64,000 bases of DNA from Providencia alcalifaciens (GCF_020271745.1 NZ_CP084296.1:2170001-2234000); one strand, 5' to 3'. Positions 1-8,851 are shown, numbered from the stretch's first letter. Notes: generated by a model not told the origin, from the letters alone. Translations and numbers: made by a program.

Positions 1-594
1 GTCAACGAGCTGGGTGTATTTGCCATGACGGAACAAGGTTTAAAAGAAGTCAGCAACCCGTCCGCCATCTTCTTAAGTCGTGGAGATGAAATTACCTCGG
101 GCAGTTCTGTGATGGTGGTATGGGAAGGCACGCGACCATTGCTGGTGGAGATCCAAGCACTTGTCGACCATTCTATGATGTCCAATCCCCGTCGTGTGGC
201 GGTGGGGCTAGAGCAAAACCGTTTAGCGATTTTGCTGGCGGTACTGCATCGCCATGGCGGATTGCAAATGTCTGACCAAGACGTATTTGTGAACGTAGTC
301 GGTGGGGTAAAAGTGACTGAAACCAGTGCTGACCTCGCGCTGCTATTATCGTTAGTTTCAAGTTTTCGTGATCGCCCATTACCTCGTGACCTTGTGGTTT
401 TCGGTGAAGTGGGGCTGGCAGGAGAAATTCGCCCAGTCCCAAGCGGGCAAGAACGTATTTCCGAAGCCGCAAAACATGGATTTAAACGCGCCATCGTCCC
501 TCATGCCAATATGCCGAAAAAATTACCGGCCGATATGAAAGTGTATGGGGTGAAGAAGTTGGCGGATGCATTAAGTATTCTCGATGAGTTCTAA
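1..594 (+). CDS. radA: DNA repair protein RadA, 3' part
   Basis: The reading frame is open from base 1, so the gene begins upstream of the window; the first in-frame ATG at 25 is internal. The visible 197 residues are the C-terminal Lon-protease-like domain of RadA, starting in the conserved NELGVFAM stretch and including the segment VNVVGGVKVTETSADLAL. RadA is a RecA-related DnaB-type branch-migration ATPase that processes recombination intermediates in the cytoplasm. The Zn-finger, the ATPase Walker motifs and the KNRFG motif lie outside the window. It is followed by nadR, the same order as in E. coli (radA-nadR). The identification is firm; full length cannot be seen. Confidence 0.95.
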   Translation, partial: VNELGVFAMTEQGLKEVSNPSAIFLSRGDEITSGSSVMVVWEGTRPLLVEIQALVDHSMMSNPRRVAVGLEQNRLAILLAVLHRHGGLQMSDQDVFVNVVGGVKVTETSADLALLLSLVSSFRDRPLPRDLVVFGEVGLAGEIRPVPSGQERISEAAKHGFKRAIVPHANMPKKLPADMKVYGVKKLADALSILDEF

Positions 595-603
595 ATTATC
601 GTC

Positions 604-712
604 ATGCTCCGCGCTGTCGCGTTGTTGCTTGCGTTTGCTAACCCTAGTCACATACTTTATGTATGCTCCTAGGGATTAGCGCCACTTAGCGCCTAGCGAC
701 AACACGGATCAT
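604..712. repeat. Palindromic intergenic repeat, long copy
   Basis: A 109-bp imperfect palindrome lies between radA and nadR. The outer arms are ATGCTCCGCGCTGTCGC and its near complement at 696-712. Inside is a second hairpin at 642-674 whose arms are CCCTAG and CTAGGG around CATAC/GTATG. This inner core matches, in inverted orientation, the core of the repeat before talB (21815-21845). The region does not code. It is probably a member of the dispersed palindromic elements found between enterobacterial genes. Confidence 0.75.
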
Positions 713-742
713 TTAGATAATTATGGGATAGAAAGAAGGTTC

Positions 743-792
743 ATGCTCTGCACTGTCGCGTTGTTGCTTGCGTTTGCGACAGCACGGAGCAT
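743..792. repeat. Palindromic intergenic repeat, short copy
   Basis: A second copy begins with ATGCTCTGCACTGTCGCG and ends with GCGACAGCACGGAGCAT, a near-perfect inverted repeat. It shares its first 35 bases with the long copy at 604 but lacks the inner CCCTAG hairpin. The flanks after both copies are also similar (TTAGATAATTATGGGATAG and TTAGAGAATGATGAGATAG), suggesting a tandem duplication of the element. Confidence 0.7.
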
Positions 793-864
793 TTAGAGAA
801 TGATGAGATAGCGAGAGAAAAGATTCTCTGTTAAAAAGGGAATAAAAGCGAAAGGACAAATAAT

Positions 865-2109
865 ATGGCTGAATTTGACTATCTAAAGAGTGCCATCAAA
901 GGCGCGGGTTACACATTGCAGCAAGTAGCGGATGCGACCGAGATGACCAAAGGCTATCTCAGCCAGTTAATTAACGACAAAATTAAAAGCCCCAGTGCGC
1001 ACAAAATCGCGGCGCTTCATCGCTTTTTAGGCTTAGAGTACCCGCTTCAGCAGAAAACCATTGGCGTTGTTTTTGGTAAGTTTTATCCGCTCCATACGGG
1101 GCATATCTATTTGATCCAACGAGCTTGTAGCCAAGTGGATGAACTGCACGTGATCCTCTGTCACGATGAGCCTCGTGATAAAGATCTGTTTGTGAATAGC
1201 TCCATGTCACAACAGCCAACCGTCAGTGACCGCCTGCGCTGGTTATTACAAACCTTTAAGTATCAGAAAAATATTCATATTCACTCTTTTGATGAGCAAG
1301 GGATAGAGCCATACCCTCACGGCTGGGAAGTGTGGAGTGATGGGATGAAAGGCTTTATGAAAAAGTACAATATCAACCCGAGCTTTATCTATTCCGGCGA
1401 GCCTCACGATGTGCATCGCTATAAAAAATACCTTGGGATCGAAACTATTCTTATCGATCCTGAACGCACATTTATGAATATTAGCGGCAACCAAATTCGC
1501 CAAGCGCCATTCCGCTATTGGGAATATATTCCAACCGAAGTGAAGCCATTCTTTGTGCGTAAAGTGGCGGTGTTAGGCGGCGAATCAAGCGGTAAATCCA
1601 CTCTTGTCAATAAATTGGCCAATATCTTCAATACCACCAGTGCGTGGGAATATGGGCGCGATTATGTGTTTAGCCACCTTGGTGGGGACGAGATGGCGCT
1701 GCAATATTCTGATTACGATAAAATCGCATTAGGTCATGCTCAATATATTGATTTTGCGATTAAATATGCGAATAAAGTGGCATTTATTGATACAGATTTT
1801 GTCACCACGCAAGCATTTTGTTTGCGTTATGAAGGGAAAGAACACCCTTTTGTGCAGGCGTTGATTGATGAATACCGTTTTGATCTCGTTATTTTGCTGG
1901 AAAATAATACCCCGTGGGTAGCGGATGGTCTGCGCAGCTTAGGCAGTGATAAAGACCGAATGGAGTTTCAAACATTACTGATTGAAATGTTGAAGAAAAA
2001 TAATATTGAATTTGTGCATGTGGAGTCGTCAGACTACGATTCGCGTTTCTTAGAGTGCGTTTCTTTGGTTCAGCAATTATTGATGCTGGATGATTCACTT
2101 TCTGCATAA
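865..2109 (+). CDS. nadR: Trifunctional NAD regulator / NMN adenylyltransferase / ribosylnicotinamide kinase NadR
   Basis: This 414-aa protein has the normal NadR length and domain order. Residues 1-60 are a helix-turn-helix repressor domain (TKGYLSQLINDKIKSPSA). Residues 65-225 are the nicotinamide mononucleotide adenylyltransferase domain with the HTGH nucleotidyl-transferase motif at 77-80 and an ISGNQIR motif near 206. Residues 232-414 are the ribosylnicotinamide kinase domain with Walker A GGESSGKST at 238-246. NadR represses NAD biosynthesis genes and catalyses salvage of nicotinamide riboside in the cytoplasm. The start has an AAAGGA ribosome site and aligns with the E. coli N terminus. 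It ends at a terminator shared with convergent ettA. Confidence 0.97.
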   Translation: MAEFDYLKSAIKGAGYTLQQVADATEMTKGYLSQLINDKIKSPSAHKIAALHRFLGLEYPLQQKTIGVVFGKFYPLHTGHIYLIQRACSQVDELHVILCHDEPRDKDLFVNSSMSQQPTVSDRLRWLLQTFKYQKNIHIHSFDEQGIEPYPHGWEVWSDGMKGFMKKYNINPSFIYSGEPHDVHRYKKYLGIETILIDPERTFMNISGNQIRQAPFRYWEYIPTEVKPFFVRKVAVLGGESSGKSTLVNKLANIFNTTSAWEYGRDYVFSHLGGDEMALQYSDYDKIALGHAQYIDFAIKYANKVAFIDTDFVTTQAFCLRYEGKEHPFVQALIDEYRFDLVILLENNTPWVADGLRSLGSDKDRMEFQTLLIEMLKKNNIEFVHVESSDYDSRFLECVSLVQQLLMLDDSLSA

Positions 2110-2110
2110 A

Positions 2111-2136
2111 AAAACGGCCCCTAAGGGGGCCGTTTT
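2111..2136. terminator. Bidirectional terminator nadR/ettA
   Basis: Perfect 11-bp stem AAAACGGCCCC / GGGGCCGTTTT with a TAAG loop directly after the nadR stop codon. The A and T runs at the stem ends let it serve both nadR (plus) and ettA (minus), which converge here. Confidence 0.9.
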
Positions 2137-2153
2137 CGATCGTAATAAACGAA

Positions 2154-3821
2154 TTATTTGGTCATCTTTTTGTACTTGATGCGGTGTGGTTGCAGCGCAT
2201 CTGCACCTAAAGTACGTTTCTTGTAATCTTCGTACTCAGAGAAGTTACCTTCGAAGAAGGTGATATTGCCTTCATCTTGGTAGTCGATGATGTGGGTTGC
2301 GATACGGTCAAGGAACCAACGGTCATGGGAAATAACCATTGCGCAGCCCGGGAATTCTAACAGGGCGTTTTCCAATGCGCGTAAGGTTTCAACGTCAAGG
2401 TCGTTGGTTGGTTCATCGAGCAGCAATACGTTGCCGCCAACTTGCAGCAGTTTTGCCAGATGTAAACGACCACGCTCACCACCAGACAGCTCACCTACGC
2501 GTTTACCTTGGTCAACGCCTTTAAAGTTAAAGCGCCCGACGTAAGCACGGCTTGGGATTTCAAAGTTACCGATACGCATGATGTCTTGACCGTTGGAAAT
2601 CTCCTCCCACACAGTTTTGCTATCATCCATTGCATCACGGAACTGATCCACAGAGGCAATTTTCACGGTATCACCCAAGGTGATTGAACCAGAATCTGGC
2701 TGCTCTTGACCGGAAATCATACGGAATAGGGTAGATTTACCCGCACCGTTTGGACCGATGATCCCGACAATCGCCCCTTTCGGGATCGAGAAATTCAGGT
2801 TGTCGATCAGAACGCGATCACCATAAGACTTGCTCAGGTTCTCCACTTCGATAACTTTGTCACCTAAACGCGGTCCAGGTGGGATAAACAATTCGCTGGT
2901 TTCGTTACGTTTTTGATATTCCACGCTGTTAAGCTCTTCAAAGCGAGCCAGACGCGCTTTACCTTTGGATTGGCGACCTTTCGGGTTTTGACGGATCCAC
3001 TCAAGTTCTTTTTCAATGGATTTACGACGAGCCGCTTCTGTTGACGCTTCTTGCGCCAGACGCTCATCTTTTTGTTCCAACCAAGAAGAGTAGTTACCTT
3101 CCCATGGAATACCTTCACCACGGTCAAGTTCAAGGATCCAACCGGCAACGTTATCGAGGAAGTAACGGTCATGGGTGATCGCCACAACGGTGCCTTCGTA
3201 GTCGTGCAGGAAGCGCTCTAACCAAGCAACGGATTCAGCATCCAAGTGGTTAGTTGGTTCGTCGAGCAGCAGCATGTCTGGTTTTTCCAGCAGCAGGCGG
3301 CAGATAGCCACACGGCGGCGTTCACCCCCAGATAAGTTTCCGATAACCGCATCCCAAGCTGGCAGGCGCAGTGCATCAGCAGCACGTTCCAGTTGGTTAT
3401 CTAAATTATGACCATCTTGTGCGGCAATAATCGCTTCTAACTCACCTTGGATTTTCGCCAGTTTGTCAAAGTCAGCGTCTGGATCGGCATATTGCGCATA
3501 CACTTCATCTAAGCGAGTTAAAGCGTTTTTTACTTCGCTTACTGCTTCTTCAACCGCTTCACGAACGGTATGTTCTAGATTCAGTTTCGGTTCTTGTGGC
3601 AGATAACCGATTTTAATACCTGGTTGAGGGCGGGCTTCCCCCTCAATCTCAGTATCAATGCCCGCCATAATACGAAGTAACGTTGATTTACCTGCACCGT
3701 TGAGACCTAAAACACCAATTTTCGCCCCAGGGAAGAAGCTCAGAGAGATGTTTTTTAAAATATGACGTTTCGGGGGAACTACTTTTCCCACTCGATACAT
3801 ACTGTAAACGTATTGAGCCAA
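2154..3821 (-). CDS. ettA: Energy-dependent translational throttle protein EttA (ABC-F)
   Basis: The product is 555 aa, the same length as E. coli EttA (YjjK). It has two ABC ATPase domains in tandem: Walker A GLNGAGKST near residue 40 with signature LSGGERRRVA and DEPTNHLD, then Walker A GPNGAGKST near residue 357 with signature LSGGERGRLH and DEPTNDLD. Between them is the charged arm/linker region with KGRQSKGKARLARFEEL. There is no membrane segment. EttA binds the ribosomal E site and gates entry into elongation according to the ATP/ADP ratio. The start (MAQYVYSMYRVGKVVPP) aligns with the family. It converges on nadR; the divergent neighbour is an orphan gene instead of slt directly. Confidence 0.97.
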   Translation of the reverse strand: MAQYVYSMYRVGKVVPPKRHILKNISLSFFPGAKIGVLGLNGAGKSTLLRIMAGIDTEIEGEARPQPGIKIGYLPQEPKLNLEHTVREAVEEAVSEVKNALTRLDEVYAQYADPDADFDKLAKIQGELEAIIAAQDGHNLDNQLERAADALRLPAWDAVIGNLSGGERRRVAICRLLLEKPDMLLLDEPTNHLDAESVAWLERFLHDYEGTVVAITHDRYFLDNVAGWILELDRGEGIPWEGNYSSWLEQKDERLAQEASTEAARRKSIEKELEWIRQNPKGRQSKGKARLARFEELNSVEYQKRNETSELFIPPGPRLGDKVIEVENLSKSYGDRVLIDNLNFSIPKGAIVGIIGPNGAGKSTLFRMISGQEQPDSGSITLGDTVKIASVDQFRDAMDDSKTVWEEISNGQDIMRIGNFEIPSRAYVGRFNFKGVDQGKRVGELSGGERGRLHLAKLLQVGGNVLLLDEPTNDLDVETLRALENALLEFPGCAMVISHDRWFLDRIATHIIDYQDEGNITFFEGNFSEYEDYKKRTLGADALQPHRIKYKKMTK

Positions 3822-4257
3822 TTTGATTTACCTTTTGTTTTATAAGAAAAAACTAAATATTTTTTCATCTATGGGACATGTAAGGGACATTTATCGCTAG
3901 CTGCAGCATTTTAGTGCTTTAACCTGACCACTTGTGTGTTCAGGGGGCAGTTTCCATAGACAGTAAAATCATTTGTGCCTCACTGTAATTGTTCCTGCAC
4001 CTAAGTCAATAATTTCCCATACGAGAGTGCCGTATCGGTCAAATTTTTGTCTAATGTAGCTATGAAGTCATGACGTCATTTGTGAAAAAAGTATGGCGTT
4101 TCATGCAATTTAACAAGGATTAACTGGTTTAAGATGATGAAGAAACTTAATAAATGGTACGTTTTTAAACGTCGTTTATTAGCGTTATATCAATATGGAA
4201 TCACTTATTTATCATTGTATTTTTATATTTAAATAAATATGTATAAAAGGAATTAAT
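3822..4257. other. 436-bp intergenic region upstream of ettA
   Basis: This region holds the promoter side of ettA (minus strand) and the upstream region of the orphan gene at 4258. I see no RNA gene or family-level motif. GGGACATGTAAGGGACAT at 3872-3889 is a short direct repeat of GGGACAT. One small reading frame at 4134-4232 is listed separately. Confidence 0.5.
4134..4232 (+). CDS. Possible small basic/hydrophobic protein (32 aa)
   Basis: ATG at 4134 opens a 32-codon frame beginning MMKKLNKWYVFKRR followed by a hydrophobic, Tyr-rich tail ending YLSLYFYI. The upstream AAGGA at 4114-4118 is farther from the ATG than a normal ribosome site. The layout (positive head, hydrophobic tail) would fit a small membrane peptide, but it may be a chance frame in an AT-rich intergenic region. 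It stops 25 bases before the next gene. No family is recognised. Confidence 0.2.
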   Translation: MMKKLNKWYVFKRRLLALYQYGITYLSLYFYI

Positions 4258-4839
4258 ATGTTTACAGCTAATATTTCTCATCGTCATTCTGATTTAATTG
4301 ATTTTAGCGATATACCCCCACAAGCAAATACAAAAGCAAATGACTTAAATTCTTTAACGACAGTGAATGAATTAAATGCTTACCACTTACTGGATTCATC
4401 ACAACAAAATGAAGTAGATAGCATAATTAATGCTTATTCAATGTCAAATAAGGAACAACGAAATCAATTAAGTAGCAGAGTCGATAAAATGGTTGATAAC
4501 TTATTTGAGACTCGAAATATGACTTACCAGTTTTTTGACGAAGGAACGGATAGTGTACGTGGTGAGTTCAATCCGGGGAAAACCACTAACGATAGAGACC
4601 ACTATATTAGAATGTTAGTGGCTTTTAATGCGATAAAAAATGGAATTGAAAAAGTGAAAGAAGACAAAGGATTTGCAAGATGTGATGTAGATGCAAGTCT
4701 ACACTTACATCATGCTTCTTCAATATATGGAGACCTGCAATCATTGAATAACTTATTGAGCAAAAATGGGGCGAGTGGTAATTCGACGACGCCTCTTCCG
4801 AACCTAACGTATAATAAAGGTGAACTGCAATTCGGCTAA
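4258..4839 (+). CDS. Orphan hypothetical protein, 193 aa
   Basis: No family is recognised. The ATG has a good ribosome site (AAAAGGAATTAAT). The protein is hydrophilic, has no signal peptide or membrane segment, and has an N-terminal ~50 residues rich in Ser, Thr, Asn and Asp followed by helical, charged sequence (residues 55-130) and a low-complexity Gly/Ser/Thr/Pro tail. It has a single Cys and the cluster SLHLHHASS near residue 150. It is AT-rich relative to ettA and slt and sits between genes that are adjacent in E. coli, so it looks like a laterally acquired or lineage-specific insertion. The disordered polar N terminus would be compatible with a secreted effector, but that is speculation. 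Confidence 0.7.
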   Translation: MFTANISHRHSDLIDFSDIPPQANTKANDLNSLTTVNELNAYHLLDSSQQNEVDSIINAYSMSNKEQRNQLSSRVDKMVDNLFETRNMTYQFFDEGTDSVRGEFNPGKTTNDRDHYIRMLVAFNAIKNGIEKVKEDKGFARCDVDASLHLHHASSIYGDLQSLNNLLSKNGASGNSTTPLPNLTYNKGELQFG

Positions 4840-4896
4840 ATAGAAACCTAAATATTATTTTATAGAACGTAAATACAGATAAATATTTCTATTTTT

Positions 4897-4921
4897 CACG
4901 CCAACATAAATCGTTGGCGTG
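4897..4921 (+). terminator. Hairpin after the orphan gene
   Basis: Perfect 9-bp stem CACGCCAAC / GTTGGCGTG with a 7-base loop, 58 bases after the stop of the 193-aa gene. The downstream T run is interrupted (ATAGTGTTTATTTTT), so it is a weak terminator candidate. Confidence 0.5.
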
Positions 4922-5133
4922 ATAGTGTTTATTTTTCTGCCGACTTCAACCGTCACCGCAACCACGTCAATCAATGAGTGTAAAAGTATTGTAAACTCTA
5001 TAATTTCAAGAAATCTCCTCTGTCGCTGGCTGAAAACTTTAGGTAGCATTAACATTATTGATATATCTAATAAATGCTTTGAGTATGTTTGAGGTCAATC
5101 TCTAACAAGATTTAAGCGATGGAGCGAATTAAT

Positions 5134-7050
5134 ATGAAAGGTTGGTTAGCGGCTGTTCCGGTCACTATGCTGTTGGTATCCACAACAGTTTGGGCGGATT
5201 CTTTACAGGCACAACGTGAACGTTATCAAGCAATTAAGCTTGCTTGGGATGCCAATGAAATGGATGAAGTCGAGCGTTTATTGCCAACCTTACGTGATTA
5301 TCCGCTGTATCCGTATTTGGAATACCGCGAGCTGTCACAAGATTTAGATATTATCTCGCCAAGACAAGCGCAAGAATTTATCGATGCATACCCAACGTTG
5401 CCTGTGGCAAAAACCCTCAAAAGCCGGTTTGTGAATGAGCTGGCGCGTCGTCAAGAGTGGACATCGTTATTGGCATTTAGCCCTGAGCCACCACAGCCTG
5501 CGGAAGCGCAGTGTAATTTCTATTTTGCGAATTGGGCGACGGGCAATAAACAGGTTGCGTGGCAGGGCGCTGAAAAAATGTGGCTCAATGGCAATTCCAT
5601 GCCAGCAGCATGCGACAAACTGTTTACTGAATGGGAAAAAGCCGGATACCTTTCAACGGATATGATTTTGGCGCGTATTCACCTTGCTATCAAAGACGGT
5701 AACACGTCAACGGCAACTTACCTCGCGAAACGCTTACCAAGCAGCTACAAAACCATCTCTGATGCGTTGGTCAAACTACAAAATGACCCCGCTTCGGTTG
5801 TCACGTTTGCGAAAACATTGACGCCGACGGATTTTACACGTCAAGCCACATTAGCTGGATTTAGCCGCTACGCGCGTCAATCTCCGGATGCAGCTCGCGC
5901 GGCATTAGCGGGGATCAGCTCTGCCCAGAAAATGAATATGGCAGAAAACCAGCAAATGAAAGACAGCATTGCGTGGCAATATATGGGGGTTGATGTTACC
6001 CCTGAACAGGCAATGTGGCGTGATGAAGTGATCCGCGAAACCAATTCTGCCACTTTAAAAGAGCGCCGGGTACGTTTAGCGCTGGGGGAAGGGGATAAAA
6101 CGGGATTAGCATCATGGTTGCGACAACTACCGAACGATGTCAGAAATAAGGAAGAGTGGCAATATTGGCAGGCGATTACCTTGATTGATCAAGGTAAAAC
6201 CGCTGAAGGTGAAAGCATACTGCGAGAGTTAACTTCGAATCGTGGGTTCTACCCAATGATTGCCGCCCAGCAGCTAAAAATGGATTACCCAGTCATGGTG
6301 AACAAAGCGGTTAAGCCGGATGAAAGCATCCATAATATGCCGCAAATTCAGCGTGTTCGGGAATTAATGTATTGGGAGATGGATAATCTGGCGCGCTCCG
6401 AGTGGATCAATTTAGTCTCTTCGATGTCTCCTAATCAACAAGAGCAACTGGCTCGTTATGCCTTCGATAATAAATGGGCAGATCTGAGCGTTCAAGCGAC
6501 GATCACGGCGAAGCTGTGGGATCATCTTGAGGAACGTTTCCCACTGGCGTGGGAAAAACAGTTTGATAACTACACTCGCAGTAAAATGATCCAAAAAAGC
6601 TATGCGATGGCCATAGCTCGCCAAGAAAGTGCATGGAACCCACAAGCGCAGTCTCCAGTTGGCGCGACAGGCTTAATGCAGTTAATGCCTGCAACCGCAA
6701 AACATACAGCGCAAAAACAAGGTATCACAGGTTATGTGAATGCAGGGCAACTGACGAACCCGGTGATGAATATTGAGTTAGGTACCGCGTATCTTGATGA
6801 TGTTTATCAGCAATTTGGGAATAACCGTATTTTAGCCAGTGCGGCGTATAATGCCGGTCCATCACGAGTGACTCGTTGGTTAGGTAACAGCGCAGGGCGT
6901 ATCGATGCGGTGGCTTTTGTAGAAAGTATTCCGTTTGCAGAAACCCGTGGTTATGTGAAAAATGTGCTTTCTTACGATTTGTTTTATAAACATTTCTTAG
7001 GCGAAAAAGGCAATGTGTTATCCGCGAACGAGTGGAATATGAAGTATTAA
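5134..7050 (+). CDS. slt: Soluble lytic murein transglycosylase Slt
   Basis: This 638-aa protein matches Slt70: an N-terminal signal peptide (MKGWLAAVPVTMLLVSTTVWA, cleavage after AxA), a long alpha-helical U-shaped domain, a linker and a C-terminal lysozyme-like SLT domain. The catalytic segment AIARQESAWNP, with Glu as acid, and the GATGLMQLMPATA motif lie near residues 488-515. It cleaves periplasmic peptidoglycan to 1,6-anhydromuropeptides. An in-frame ATG at 5119 is rejected because it overlaps the GGAG ribosome site that serves 5134, and because the shorter form gives a clean signal peptide. trpR follows, as in E. coli. Confidence 0.95.
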   Translation: MKGWLAAVPVTMLLVSTTVWADSLQAQRERYQAIKLAWDANEMDEVERLLPTLRDYPLYPYLEYRELSQDLDIISPRQAQEFIDAYPTLPVAKTLKSRFVNELARRQEWTSLLAFSPEPPQPAEAQCNFYFANWATGNKQVAWQGAEKMWLNGNSMPAACDKLFTEWEKAGYLSTDMILARIHLAIKDGNTSTATYLAKRLPSSYKTISDALVKLQNDPASVVTFAKTLTPTDFTRQATLAGFSRYARQSPDAARAALAGISSAQKMNMAENQQMKDSIAWQYMGVDVTPEQAMWRDEVIRETNSATLKERRVRLALGEGDKTGLASWLRQLPNDVRNKEEWQYWQAITLIDQGKTAEGESILRELTSNRGFYPMIAAQQLKMDYPVMVNKAVKPDESIHNMPQIQRVRELMYWEMDNLARSEWINLVSSMSPNQQEQLARYAFDNKWADLSVQATITAKLWDHLEERFPLAWEKQFDNYTRSKMIQKSYAMAIARQESAWNPQAQSPVGATGLMQLMPATAKHTAQKQGITGYVNAGQLTNPVMNIELGTAYLDDVYQQFGNNRILASAAYNAGPSRVTRWLGNSAGRIDAVAFVESIPFAETRGYVKNVLSYDLFYKHFLGEKGNVLSANEWNMKY

Positions 7051-7063
7051 TTTGTAGGGAATT

Positions 7064-7103
7064 TCATCTTGTTGGTAGGTTGGGTTTACCTTCAACAAGA
7101 TGA
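7064..7103 (+). terminator. slt terminator
   Basis: Stem TCATCTTGTTG / CAACAAGATGA (11 bp, perfect) starts 13 bases after the slt stop codon and is followed by a short T run (TATTTTT) at 7110-7116. It separates slt from the trpR promoter. Confidence 0.65.
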
Positions 7104-7149
7104 GTACTGTATTTTTAACTATACGAGATAGTGTTCTGTGCTATTATTT

Positions 7150-7167
7150 GTACTAGTTTAATAGTAT
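7150..7167 (+). promoter_or_regulatory. trp operator controlling trpR
   Basis: GTACTAGTTTAATAGTAT matches the Trp repressor operator consensus (GTACTAGTTAACTAGTAC) at 15 of 18 positions, keeping both CTAGT/TAGT half-sites. It lies directly upstream of and touching the first in-frame ATG of trpR (7166). A TATTAT -10 candidate is at 7142-7147. Autorepression of trpR by TrpR with tryptophan is known in E. coli; here the site itself is seen. Confidence 0.8.
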
Positions 7168-7180
7168 GGATGGGTGGATG

Positions 7181-7498
7181 ATGACTGTAGAATATAAACC
7201 AGACCCGGCGTTAACCGCCGATGAAAATGCGGATTGGCGACGTTTTGTGGAACTGCTGCAAATGGCCTTCGAGCAAAATATACAGGATTCGATTCTTCAG
7301 CTATTACTCACACCGGATGAACGGACGGCTTTAGGGACTCGCGTTAGGATTGTTCAAGAATTAATGCGCGGTGAAATGAGCCAGCGTGAATTAAAAAATG
7401 AGCTTGGCGTAGGTATTGCCACCATTACGCGTGGTTCAAACAGTTTGAAGTCAGCCCCTATTCCGGTAAAAGAGTGGCTGGAATCTAAGCTATTGTAG
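7181..7498 (+). CDS. trpR: Trp operon repressor TrpR
   Basis: The product is about 105 aa and has the TrpR core intact: [19 protein letters not shown], then [23 protein letters not shown], the helix-turn-helix. TrpR is a small intertwined dimer that binds tryptophan and represses trp, aroH and its own gene. The start is ambiguous: in-frame ATGs occur at 7166, 7178 and 7181. The first overlaps the operator and has no ribosome site. 7181 is preferred because GGATGGG at 7168-7174 lies 6 bases upstream. The N terminus is poorly conserved in the family, so it does not decide. The terminator at 7549 follows. Confidence 0.93.
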   Translation: MTVEYKPDPALTADENADWRRFVELLQMAFEQNIQDSILQLLLTPDERTALGTRVRIVQELMRGEMSQRELKNELGVGIATITRGSNSLKSAPIPVKEWLESKLL

Positions 7499-7548
7499 TT
7501 TTTTGATTATTTTTTAAAGCAGTCAGTGATTATTCTCAAAAAATAAAA

Positions 7549-7576
7549 GTGGGGCTCTTATTGCTAAGAGCCCCAC
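7549..7576. terminator. Bidirectional terminator trpR/yjjX
   Basis: Perfect 12-bp stem GTGGGGCTCTTA / TAAGAGCCCCAC with TTGC loop. On the minus strand it is followed by TTTTATTTTTT, so it is a strong terminator for yjjX; on the plus strand the T run is weak. Confidence 0.85.
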
Positions 7577-7603
7577 ATGCATTTTAAATCGTTTTGAGTA
7601 TAA

Positions 7604-8140
7604 TTAGTCTTCTATGTGATTTAGCTCTTTATAAATTTCGTGTTTAATAGGAACTAAAGCCAGTATTAGCGCTTGCTGATAAACACTGGTGCGCGTCAAT
7701 ACGCCATTGGTGAAAAAGCCAATCGCACCGCCTTGTTGTTTGATATTATCAATACCAGTAAGGTCAGCCATTTCATCACCCAGCTCACGGCCTTCACGGA
7801 TCCCCGCAAGGACTTTTTCTGGGATCATAATACTGGCAGAACGGGATTCTCCACGGATTTGATGGTGCTCAATCACAATCCATGCAAATGTCATGTCATC
7901 TTCAACACCCGCTTCAATACCCACCCAAAAGTCAGCTTCTGGGCGTACTTGGCGTGATGCCATCACACGTTGTCTTGCTCCTGTACGGGTTTCATTATTA
8001 CCGATAGGTTGCTGTGGAACACTGCTATCGACATTAATATCTTCAATTTGATAACTGCCAGGCCCAAAAACGGCATCGAAAGCAAGATGAATCGCTTTAA
8101 TTTTGGCTGGATTCGTCGTTGCAGCTATAACTTGGTACAT
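7604..8140 (-). CDS. yjjX: Inosine/xanthosine triphosphatase YjjX
   Basis: This 178-aa protein belongs to the YjjX/Maf-like NTPase family (E. coli about 170 aa). Visible signatures are [11 protein letters not shown] at the N terminus (phosphate-binding loop), GIEAGVED in the middle and the C-terminal [13 protein letters not shown]. The enzyme hydrolyses non-canonical ITP and XTP to keep the nucleotide pool clean. It is cytosolic with no signal peptide. It is transcribed divergently from gpmB (52-bp gap), as in E. coli. Confidence 0.93.
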   Translation of the reverse strand: MYQVIAATTNPAKIKAIHLAFDAVFGPGSYQIEDINVDSSVPQQPIGNNETRTGARQRVMASRQVRPEADFWVGIEAGVEDDMTFAWIVIEHHQIRGESRSASIMIPEKVLAGIREGRELGDEMADLTGIDNIKQQGGAIGFFTNGVLTRTSVYQQALILALVPIKHEIYKELNHIED

Positions 8141-8192
8141 TAATTATTTTCCTTTGAACACATACTTTGTACAGTAATAACGGAACACATCT

Positions 8193-8840
8193 ATGTTACA
8201 GGTTTATCTTGTTCGCCATGGCGAAACTGAATGGAACGTTGCACGTCGCATACAGGGACAATCTGATAGCCCTTTGACCGCACTTGGTCGTCAACAGGCC
8301 ATGCAGGTTGCTCAACGGGTTAAATCCGAAGGTATTACCCATATTATCACTAGTGATATGGGACGCACACTTGAAACTGCACAAATTATTGCACAAGTGT
8401 GCGGGTGTGAAATTATCACAGAACCGCGCCTGCGTGAATTAAATATGGGTGTCTTGGAGCAACGAGAAATTGGCTCACTGTCTGAACAGGAAGAACAGTG
8501 GCGTCAAAGCCTGATAAATGGTGCTGAAGGCGGCCGCATTCCTGAAGGGGAATCGATGGAAGAATTGTTTACCCGAATGTTTGCGGCATTGAATCGTTGC
8601 TTGGAATTACCGGAAGGAAGCCGTCCATTATTGGTCAGCCATGGCTTGGCACTCAGTACATTGCTAAGTCGTATCTTAGGCGTGCCTGCAAACTCGCCGC
8701 GTCGCCTGCGTCTACGTAACTGCTCGCTTTCTCGCGTGGATTACCAAAATAGTCCATGGTTGGCGAATGGCTGGATCGTTGAAACGGCAGGTGAAGTCAC
8801 GCATTTGACTCTGCCTGCATTAGATGAGCAGCAAGGCTAA
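8193..8840 (+). CDS. gpmB: Histidine-phosphatase family protein GpmB
   Basis: The product is 215 aa, identical in length to E. coli GpmB/YtjC. The phosphohistidine motif LVRHGETEWN is at residues 6-15 and the second catalytic His lies in PLLVSHGLALS near residue 150. The family includes cofactor-dependent phosphoglycerate mutases, but GpmB itself is better described as a phosphatase of uncertain substrate. Ends at a terminator shared with rob. Confidence 0.93.
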   Translation: MLQVYLVRHGETEWNVARRIQGQSDSPLTALGRQQAMQVAQRVKSEGITHIITSDMGRTLETAQIIAQVCGCEIITEPRLRELNMGVLEQREIGSLSEQEEQWRQSLINGAEGGRIPEGESMEELFTRMFAALNRCLELPEGSRPLLVSHGLALSTLLSRILGVPANSPRRLRLRNCSLSRVDYQNSPWLANGWIVETAGEVTHLTLPALDEQQG

Positions 8841-8851
8841 CGGGATAAAAA

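Noticed and set aside
4855-5055. 66-codon minus-strand frame between the orphan gene and slt
   Set aside because: No ribosome site, spans the hairpin at 4897 and has no recognisable features.
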